The notes under the pieces were generated by a model. The model saw nothing but the letters and a program-made list of their open reading frames with translations. It was not told the DNA's origin and searched no databases. A DNA stretch of 32,426 nt from Thermoplasmata archaeon (GTDB lineage Archaea > Thermoplasmatota > Thermoplasmata > GCA-020350865), in contig CP070672.1 of NCBI GenBank assembly GCA_020351895.1, positions 1,444,734 to 1,477,159 on the forward strand, written 5' to 3'. Both the position numbers and the translations under genes were made by a program. Below are positions 22,661 through 30,700 of this stretch, one piece after another; the first letter of the stretch is position 1; each line of letters starts with the position of its first letter.

Positions 22661-25603
22661 ATGCCCAATAAAAGATGCCCAAAGTGCGGAAAAACATTCG
22701 AAGAGAGTTGGGAGCTCTGCGATGAATGTGGAATCGAATTGGTGGTTCCTACAGAGGGTGGTAGCGTCAGGGCAGCTCCAATGTTTGTAGGTAAAATCAG
22801 AGAGAGGTTACGAAGTATCGACAGATCATTGGATTCCAAAATGGGAAAGGCAGTGGATACCGCCGATGAAGCAAAGAAAGGTATTGCCGGTATGGGGAAG
22901 CAGGCCGCGGTTGTGGCAACAGAAATTTCTGAAAAAGCCGAAAAAAAGGCCCAAGTCCTGGAGAAAAAGGGTCTTGCTATCACCAGGAGAATGTGGATGG
23001 CGAGCTCCCCGAATGCGGTAATCGATATGGTTCTTGATCACCCAAGAACAATGCTAATAGCTGTTTTTCTCGTAACCTTGGTTATAGGCATCAGCGGGAT
23101 TCCTCTGATGCTGAACAACATTAGTGGGGATATGACCATATATCTACCCCAGGATGATGAGGCTGCTAAGATTCTAAACGAGGTTAATGAAGATTGGTCT
23201 ACAGAAATGATCGTGCTATTTGTGGAAACACCGAATAAATTCGATCGAACCTATGGTACCAACATTACAGATAAGGCTGTTTTGGATGAAATCAGTGCCA
23301 TTGAAGAGGCCTTGGATCCGCAGAAGGATGATTATGGAGAGGTTGACGAAATCTCGTTCGTTTTGAGCATCTCCACTCTTATAAAGGAAATCAATGTTGC
23401 TCCGAAACACATATACGAAGCAACAATAGAAGAGCTCAACCTTCAAGAGGGGCCTATTGGTGTTGAGGGGGAGTATGTTATCCCTGAGAATCAAGAAGAT
23501 ATCGATCGTATAGTTTCACAGATACCAGATGATACCAAGAAACTACTCGTGATTGATACAAACAATGACGAGATTTGGGACAGTGCTGGGGTAATTATAG
23601 GTGTCGTAAGTGAGGATCAACATAAGCTGATGGATGAAGTATACAAACTCATTAAAAAATATTATATTGATAACAGGGCTGAAAAAGGTGAATACAATTC
23701 CAAAGACGAATGGTGGGAGAGAATCGATACAGGTGAGATACACTGTGCCATCACTCCAACAGGTCCTGTACCCATGACCGAAGCCTTAACTCAAAGGACA
23801 TATCAGGAGTTTTCAATCGTGCTTCCTGCTGCAATCATCCTCATATGTGCCATGCTTTTCTTTCTGCACAGGACGCCAAGAATTATCATCGTATCAGGGA
23901 TTCCGATTTTTTGTTCTTTGATTATCACCTTAGGTATAATGGGCCTTACTGGATGGGTATTATCGCCACAGGTGATTCTCGTTGCACCTATACTGCTTGC
24001 TTTAGGGGTTGCCTATAGCCTGTACATAGCAAATCGCTACTCCGATGAGAAAAAGAACATAAAAGAAAGAAAGGAAAGAATGAGGGTATCCATTAGAACC
24101 ACCGGGAAGGCGATATTCCTCTCAGCAGTTACAACCGCAGTTGGTTTTTCTTCATTGATGTTCGTAAATATGGTCCCCATGAGGGTTTTGGGTTTTGGCT
24201 TGACTGTGGGAATCATGATCTGTTATGTGGTGACAATGCTCACCGTGCCTAGCTTAGTGATGTTCTTAAATTACGAGAAGAAGGGTAAGATACGTTCCAT
24301 TGAAAAGGTTGGAATGGTACCCATCCGACATAGAAAGAAGATCGCAATTGTGGCAATTGTCATCACAATAATTTCTCTATCTTTGATTCCATCAATACAA
24401 GCCAATATGAATCTTACAGAGATGGCACCCCAGGATGAACCCACAATAATGAAAATGAACGAATATACCGATCAATTTGGTGGAGGACAGTTGGGGATGG
24501 TATTGGTTAGGGGAGCTCCTGCTCCTGTGGCAAAGGACGAGCCAACAAAGGGCGGAGGCTCCATGAAAGATATCGAAGTTTTGGACGCCATTGAGGATAT
24601 GGAAGAGGAGCTCAAAAAAATTCACGATCCACCAATAAATCCTCCAATTAGTGTAGTGGATGTTATGAAGATGATAAAGGTCCCAGAGAGCACAGTAGAG
24701 CAAATCAAAACTTTTCTACCTGAGATCATTGAAGAAAGGGTTGATGATTTCCTTAACACTAGTTTCTGGGATGCGATACACATGGCAAATGACGATGAAA
24801 GATCGTTATGGGGTGCATGGTTTGGAAAAAGCCAGCAGGACTCTATTATCAGTATATTCTATCTCAGTATAAGTACAGAAATGAGGGGTTTTCTCGTTAA
24901 TGAGGATTATTCGAAAGCCTTGGTTTACATAGATATGCCTTCAATGGATGCAGTAAGAACAGAAGTGGCTGTAGATAAGGTAAACAAGGTGGTTGCAGAT
25001 TATCCTGCAGGCTCATCAACCTCCAAATTGACTGGGTTTGCAGCTCTTATGGTTGCCGTGAACAACCTTCTGATGTGGAATAGCTTATTCAGCCTCTTCA
25101 TGGCATTGGTCATCGTGTTCTTTGTGCTCATAATTATCTTCCGCTCCTTAAGATACGCGGCTTTAACTTTAATTCCTGTATCCATGGTTGTGGCTTGGGA
25201 GCCTTTGACCCTGGGCCTAACAGGCATTGATTTGAATCTGGTAACTGCCATGATAGGCTCCATCATAGTTGGTATAGGAATCGATTATGGCATACATATG
25301 ACCGAGCGCATCAGGGAATCTGGGGAGAACTTCCCGGGTATTAAAAGATCTGTCGAGACTTCAGGCTTCACTTTCCTTGAAGCAACTGCCACAATAGTGG
25401 CGGGCTTGGTGTCGATTTACTTCATCAATATCCGCTCAATACAGGAGTTCATAACCATGATCATAATCCTCCTAGTCTTCAGCATGGTTGGAGCAATGTT
25501 GATACTACCTTCAATTTATGCCATGCTCAGTGCGGAAAGAAAGAAAACAGTTAGTTTTAGAGGAGAGGTTGCAGAGGTTGAGCCGGAATACGGCTATGAA
25601 TGA
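22661..25603 (+). CDS. RND/MMPL-family exporter with N-terminal zinc ribbon
   Basis: 980 residues. Residues 1-30 form a zinc ribbon (RCPKCG C6/C9, LCDECG C20/C23), followed by a Lys/Ala helical segment to about 115 and TM1 at about 129-150. Then comes an outside loop (GDMTIYLPQDDEAAKILNEVNEDW, as in COG1033-type exporters), a cluster of six or so TM helices, a second large loop, and a second TM cluster: twelve TM helices in all. The proton-relay motif GIGIDYGIHMTERIR (D875) is intact in the second half. The equivalent place in the first half reads GVAYSLYIANRYSDE (449-463), with no Asp. The substrate is unknown, perhaps a lipid or hydrophobic compound. Start ATG 22661 has GGCGGTAAG nearby. 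The soluble Zn ribbon faces the cytoplasm and may regulate assembly. Confidence 0.9.
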   Translation: MPNKRCPKCGKTFEESWELCDECGIELVVPTEGGSVRAAPMFVGKIRERLRSIDRSLDSKMGKAVDTADEAKKGIAGMGKQAAVVATEISEKAEKKAQVLEKKGLAITRRMWMASSPNAVIDMVLDHPRTMLIAVFLVTLVIGISGIPLMLNNISGDMTIYLPQDDEAAKILNEVNEDWSTEMIVLFVETPNKFDRTYGTNITDKAVLDEISAIEEALDPQKDDYGEVDEISFVLSISTLIKEINVAPKHIYEATIEELNLQEGPIGVEGEYVIPENQEDIDRIVSQIPDDTKKLLVIDTNNDEIWDSAGVIIGVVSEDQHKLMDEVYKLIKKYYIDNRAEKGEYNSKDEWWERIDTGEIHCAITPTGPVPMTEALTQRTYQEFSIVLPAAIILICAMLFFLHRTPRIIIVSGIPIFCSLIITLGIMGLTGWVLSPQVILVAPILLALGVAYSLYIANRYSDEKKNIKERKERMRVSIRTTGKAIFLSAVTTAVGFSSLMFVNMVPMRVLGFGLTVGIMICYVVTMLTVPSLVMFLNYEKKGKIRSIEKVGMVPIRHRKKIAIVAIVITIISLSLIPSIQANMNLTEMAPQDEPTIMKMNEYTDQFGGGQLGMVLVRGAPAPVAKDEPTKGGGSMKDIEVLDAIEDMEEELKKIHDPPINPPISVVDVMKMIKVPESTVEQIKTFLPEIIEERVDDFLNTSFWDAIHMANDDERSLWGAWFGKSQQDSIISIFYLSISTEMRGFLVNEDYSKALVYIDMPSMDAVRTEVAVDKVNKVVADYPAGSSTSKLTGFAALMVAVNNLLMWNSLFSLFMALVIVFFVLIIIFRSLRYAALTLIPVSMVVAWEPLTLGLTGIDLNLVTAMIGSIIVGIGIDYGIHMTERIRESGENFPGIKRSVETSGFTFLEATATIVAGLVSIYFINIRSIQEFITMIIILLVFSMVGAMLILPSIYAMLSAERKKTVSFRGEVAEVEPEYGYE

Positions 25604-25813
25604 ACTTCTTTTCTTATTATTCAGCCAGATCATTAAATTTGGGGATCACAGGAAGATTAGCTGAATGTGGATGGTTTATATTTTTTTGTGTTTAGATTTG
25701 ATATTAACTAGAATCCAATGTGATGTTTTTACATATCCCTTGGGCAAATGAATTCTCGAGGGTAGATTTCCATTTTTTTTACTTATTATTGTTAAAGTTC
25801 GTATTTTTGACGA

Positions 25814-25826
25814 AAGATATTTATAC
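25814..25826 (+). promoter_or_regulatory. Promoter of alba
   Basis: AAGATATTTATAC is a strong BRE/TATA-like element about 50 bases before ATG 25873. The predicted start near 25847 leaves a leader of about 26 bases holding the Shine-Dalgarno AGAGGTGA (25861-25868). The rest of the 25604-25872 gap shows no gene. Confidence 0.55.
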
Positions 25827-25872
25827 GCCTATCTGCTTCGGTAATACCCCAAAGATACCAAGAGGTGAAGAT

Positions 25873-26151
25873 ATGGCAGAGGACAATACAGTATTCATTG
25901 GAAAGAAAGCAACAATGAACTACGTATTGGCAGTGGTGACGCAGTTCAATAGCGGTGTCAACGAGGTCATCATAAAGGCCAGAGGAAGAGCCATCAGCAG
26001 AGCAGTTGATGTCGCTGAGATAGTCAGGCACAGGTTCGTGCAGGATGCTACAATAAAGGATATTAAGATAGATACTGAGATGCTCCAGAGAGGAGAAGAG
26101 GGAACCACAGCCAACGTTTCATCAATTGAGATATATCTAGGCAAACCATAG
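25873..26151 (+). CDS. alba: Alba chromatin/RNA-binding protein
   Basis: 92 residues from ATG 25873, four bases after AGAGGTGA; the open frame to 25720 is not coding by composition. [49 protein letters not shown] is the Alba core, including the Lys pair (K11, K12) at the DNA contact of the family and the [11 protein letters not shown] loop. The C-terminal beta-hairpin ([29 protein letters not shown]) is complete. Alba dimers coat DNA and bind RNA; acetylation of the Lys is known in Sulfolobus relatives. The promoter is strong, which suits an abundant protein. The folC-like gene follows 120 bases later and may be transcribed separately. Confidence 0.95.
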   Translation: MAEDNTVFIGKKATMNYVLAVVTQFNSGVNEVIIKARGRAISRAVDVAEIVRHRFVQDATIKDIKIDTEMLQRGEEGTTANVSSIEIYLGKP

Positions 26152-26271
26152 GATTTTTTTGTTTAATTTCCGTTGTTTTATCAGGCGCCTGTTAGTTCAG
26201 TTTCCAGCTTAAAGATGAATTGCCCTTTCATCACTATTATAAACCAGAAAGCCCCATTTAGGCGAGAGAAT

Positions 26272-27573
26272 ATGGAATACGAAGAAGCCATCGAATATCT
26301 TTATGATCTAAAGATATATGGAATGAGCCTGGGATTGGAGAGAATAGAATATCTTTTAAAAGTTTTAGATTCTCCTCACAAAGATCTAAAGGTAATACAT
26401 GTTGCTGGCACCAATGGTAAAGGTTCAGTATGTGCCATGCTCTCTTCGATTCTACAATCGGCAGGATACAAGGTAGGTCTATTTACCTCCCCACACTTAA
26501 TCTCATTCGAAGAGCGCATAAGGGTGGATGGAGTTCTTATTCCCAAGGACAGAATTTGTGCAATGGTCGAGAGAATTAAACCAATTGCCGATACAATGGC
26601 AAAAAGCGGCAAATTCGATCACCCTACCTTTTTTGAGATAGTCACAGCAATGGCCTTTGAACATTTCTTTCAGGAAGATGTGGATTTCGCAATATTGGAA
26701 GTTGGACTTGGAGGTAGACTGGATGCCACCAATGTGATCAGACCAGTGGTCTCTGTCATTACAACTGTGGATCTTGATCACATACATGTCCTTGGAAAGA
26801 GTCTAGAGGAGGTTGCAGGGGAAAAGGCAGGTATAATAAAAAATGGAGTGCCTGTTATCAGTGGCATCGAGAATGATGATCTTCTGACCATGATAAAACA
26901 GAAATGTAAGGAAAAAGGAAGTGATATTTATGCATCAAAAGAGTGCGGAACCTACATTAAAAAGCAAGGAAACCTCGATGCTCAGATATTTGATATAGAA
27001 TTAAATGACAAGCGATATCAGGATTTGAAGATACATCTTCTTGGTGATCATCAGTTAAAAAATGCACTTACAGCAGCCCTCACAGTAGATGTAATGGATA
27101 GGATTGGAATTAGGATCCCTGTAAAAAGTCAAAGAGAGGGATTTGAGAACACCAGATGGCCAGCCAGATTTGAAGTAATCAAGAAAGATCCCATGGTTGT
27201 TCTGGACTGTGCCCACAATCCTGCTGGAATGAGGGCTTTAAACTCCACTCTGATGAAAATTTTCAAGGATATGAAACTGACATTGGTAATAGGCATCATG
27301 AGGGACAAGGATATCCCAGGAATAGTCAAAGAAATTGCGAATTCTGCCGAAAATATCATTGTTACAAGGCCCAAGTTCGAAAGGGCTGCAGAACCAGAGA
27401 TAATAGAAAGCGAGGTAAAAAAATACTGTAATAATGTTCTCATAAAGAGCAATGTGGCCGATGCTGTGGGATATGCCATTGAAAGAGCCTCCCAAAAGGA
27501 TATAATATGTATTACAGGCTCGATTTTCAACGTTGGTGAAGCAATGGTGGCCCTGGGTAGAATTGAACAATAG
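26272..27573 (+). CDS. folC: Folylpolyglutamate synthase / Mur-ligase family (FolC-like)
   Basis: 433 residues from ATG 26272 (MEYEEAIEYLYDLKIYGMSLGLERI), which matches the family N-terminus; the frame is open to 26173, but that extension lacks similarity. It has the P-loop GTNGKGSV (46-53), TSPHLISFEERIRVDG, FEIVTAMAF, EVGLGGRLDATNVI, the DHIHVLG metal motif and LDCAHNPAGM, all typical of FolC. The enzyme adds Glu to folate-type substrates using ATP; in archaea the substrate may be a folate or a modified pterin cofactor. The central and C-terminal domains look complete. It is followed after 136 bases by the giant coiled-coil gene on the same strand. A TATA-like TTATAAA at 26236-26242 is about 30 bases before the start. 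Confidence 0.92.
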   Translation: MEYEEAIEYLYDLKIYGMSLGLERIEYLLKVLDSPHKDLKVIHVAGTNGKGSVCAMLSSILQSAGYKVGLFTSPHLISFEERIRVDGVLIPKDRICAMVERIKPIADTMAKSGKFDHPTFFEIVTAMAFEHFFQEDVDFAILEVGLGGRLDATNVIRPVVSVITTVDLDHIHVLGKSLEEVAGEKAGIIKNGVPVISGIENDDLLTMIKQKCKEKGSDIYASKECGTYIKKQGNLDAQIFDIELNDKRYQDLKIHLLGDHQLKNALTAALTVDVMDRIGIRIPVKSQREGFENTRWPARFEVIKKDPMVVLDCAHNPAGMRALNSTLMKIFKDMKLTLVIGIMRDKDIPGIVKEIANSAENIIVTRPKFERAAEPEIIESEVKKYCNNVLIKSNVADAVGYAIERASQKDIICITGSIFNVGEAMVALGRIEQ

Positions 27574-27709
27574 TATATTGGGTCTCTTAATTCTATATAC
27601 CCAATTTGTCTCTCAATTACGTAAAAATTCTAATTAATACTTGAATTATTGATAAATAGGTCGATAAATTTAATAGTCAATATTTGATTAAGTGAAAGCA
27701 GCAAGAGAG

Positions 27710-30700
27710 ATGAAATACCATACTTGGGGAGGAAAACCGGTGGCAAATGGGGATATGGATAATAAAATTGGAATCAATCCCAAAGAGATTGAGGATGCCG
27801 AAGTTCTGACTAAAAGTGTTGAGATAGACATAAACGAGGCAGAGAAGACGGGTGCGGATCTTTCAGAGGCAAAGCAATATTTAGAAGAAGCCAGGACACA
27901 TTTGAGAAATTTGGATATAAAACAGGTCAGGATTTCTGTAAAAAAAGCTCAAACTGCAGCAGCAGATGCCAAACGTTATCACAGAGCCGAGCTTCTAATC
28001 CAGCATGCGCTGCCGGTGGTGGATGATGCAAGACGGGCAGGAGCCGATGCCAAAGGTGCTCAAACCTACATAGAAAAGGCCAGGGAAGCATTGAAAAACA
28101 GGATGTACGGCGACCTGAGTGAATATGTTAGGACTGCAAAACGGGAGGCTAAGGAGGCGAAGCGCTACCACCGAGCCTATCTGATGATAGAAAACTGCAG
28201 AACCGATATCGCCAATGCAAAAATGGCAGGTGCGGATGTAACTGAAGCCGAGGCCTATATCGATAGTGCTGTGAATGCCTTAGAAAACAGGGATTACGGG
28301 GTTGTTAGCCAGTTCGTTAAAAATGCCAAGACTGCAGCTATTAAACTTGAAAAATATAAGATGGTTGAGGAACTCATTGCAGGGGTGAAACCCGAGGTTG
28401 AGGATATAAAACGTTATGGATTGAGAACTGAAGAGATCGAGGAAACAATCCGGGAAGCTGAAATCGCCTTGCAAAAGAGAGATTATGCTGAGGTCAGAAG
28501 TCTGGTAAGAAAGATCAAAAGAAAGATCAAAAGGACCATGGAGCGCAAGGGTGCAAATGTATTACTGGCCACCATTGAACATGTAATACACAAAGCCAAG
28601 GCTAAAGGTTTTGATGTCACCAGAGCACAAGAGTTACTGGATAGAGCCTATGAGGCCATAGAAAAGATGAACTACATTGAGTTGGAAAAGATAGTTTCAG
28701 AGACGAACTCCATTGCTAGAGATATGAACATACCTGTTGGCAGCCTAGCTGGAGATCTGTTTTCTAAGGCAAAGCTTGTGGATTTAGATAAAATCGATAT
28801 GGTGTTCAGCGAGGCTGAGAGAAAAATTTCCGCAGAGATGGCCAGGGCAAGGGTGACGGCCATGAGGGATCTTTTGAGTTCTGCAAGGGAAATGGGACTA
28901 CACGATCCGGAATTTCAATCATTGTTGAGTAAGGCAGAGAGTGCTTTGGAATCCAAGGACTTCGATGTGATAGAAGAGTATAAGGAGGAATTCGAGGAGA
29001 GGCTTGAAGAGGCGAAACTTAGGCACAAAACCGAGATTAGCGGCTCCAAGATCAAGAATGCAATGAATACGATAGCTCAGTTCAAGGAGCAGGGAATAGA
29101 TATGGATCGGGCCGAGGAGATAATGACATTTGCCGAGAAAGAGTTCAATGCTCAGAACTTTGAAAAAGCGGAGGAATATTCCAGTGAGGCTGAAAAGATT
29201 GCAGAAGAATTATCCCAAAGACACGATACAAAGCAGGAGCTTGGGTCTGTAATGGATGTCATGTCCGAAGCCATTGCAACCGGTGTTGACGTTGAAGAGG
29301 CAAATGACCTATTGAATCAAGCTGAAGATGAGATGAATGCCAACAATCTCGCGAAGGCTAAAGAACTGATTGAGAATGCAAGGAGCGTTACTTCGAGCAA
29401 CATACAACAATTCATACAAAATAAATATCCCAAATTAATTGTGAATCTTCCTGAGGAGGGTATGGAAGCCGATGCTTGGAACAAATGTTCTGTGGAGATT
29501 GAAAACATCGGAAATCTGCTTGCAAAGAATGTGGACATAGTGTTCAGAGGAGATGTGGAGGTCAAAGGAATCGAAAGGATAGAAAAACTTGATGCTGGAG
29601 AAAATATGCAGATGGAAATCGGCCTAAAACCGAAGAAGGATGGAGAATTGGACATGGATGTTTATCTTGCATATCAAAGGGCCTTCGATGACAGAATTTA
29701 TCAGCTCAATTTGGCAAAAAAACTCATTGTAGATTCCAGTGGAACATATCAAATAGAAGAGGTACTACTGATACATAAAAGCGGTGTACTCATCACCCAG
29801 GCAAGCAGGAAATTGGAAATGGATATTGATAGAGACATATTCAGTTCAATGTTCACTGCTGTTCAGGAATTCATAAAGGATTCCTTTGGGAGGCAGGATG
29901 ATGCTGGGTTAAAGAGAATGGACTTTGGTTCCAATAAAATACTGATAGAGCACGGGAATCATACCTTCCTCACCGCCATACTTGCAGGAGGTGAACCCAG
30001 ATACCTGCCATTATATATGGTTGAAGTTTTAAGAGAAGTGGAACAGAAATACGGCGCCGTTTTGGATGAATGGAGGGGACTGTTTGCAGGATTGGAAGGT
30101 ATCGATGATATTATAGGTAAGTTGCTACAAGTCACGGATGAAAGGGGTGCAGATGTAGAAGGATTTGAATCAGGAGTTGTGGCATCCACCATAAAGCTCG
30201 TAGAATCGGCAGAGAGGGCAGGGGTCAGAGTTGGAGGGGAGGAGGCTTTCGTAGAAGAATTTTTAAGGACCATGGAAGAGGAAGGATACGAGCATGCATG
30301 GGAATATTTGGAAAAAACCGGAAATGAGGTTAATATGGAGATAGGTGCCGAAACCGCAAGAGAAACCATAACCGCCATGAAGGAATTGATGAGATTTGCC
30401 AAGGAAAGTGGCATGGATGAAGCTGAATTTCTTTCCCTGCTAGACGAATCAGAGAAAGCATTCGAAGCCAAGGAATTCAAAATAATCGATGGATTCAAAG
30501 AGAAATTTGAGAGGAAACTGGAGGAGGCTAAATTAAAGCAAAAAACCGATATCATTCTTAGAAGAATTAAGAATGCCATGGTTGTCTTGACTCAGTTTAA
30601 AGAACTGGGGATCAATGTGGAAAAACCCGAGAAACTTTTAATCCAGGCGGATTTGGAGTTTCAGGAAAATGATTTCTCGAGCGCCGAAAGGGACGTGGAT

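Noticed and set aside
25720..25872. N-terminal extension of Alba
   Set aside because: The stretch contains the promoter and Shine-Dalgarno, and Alba proteins start at the MAEDN-type terminus.
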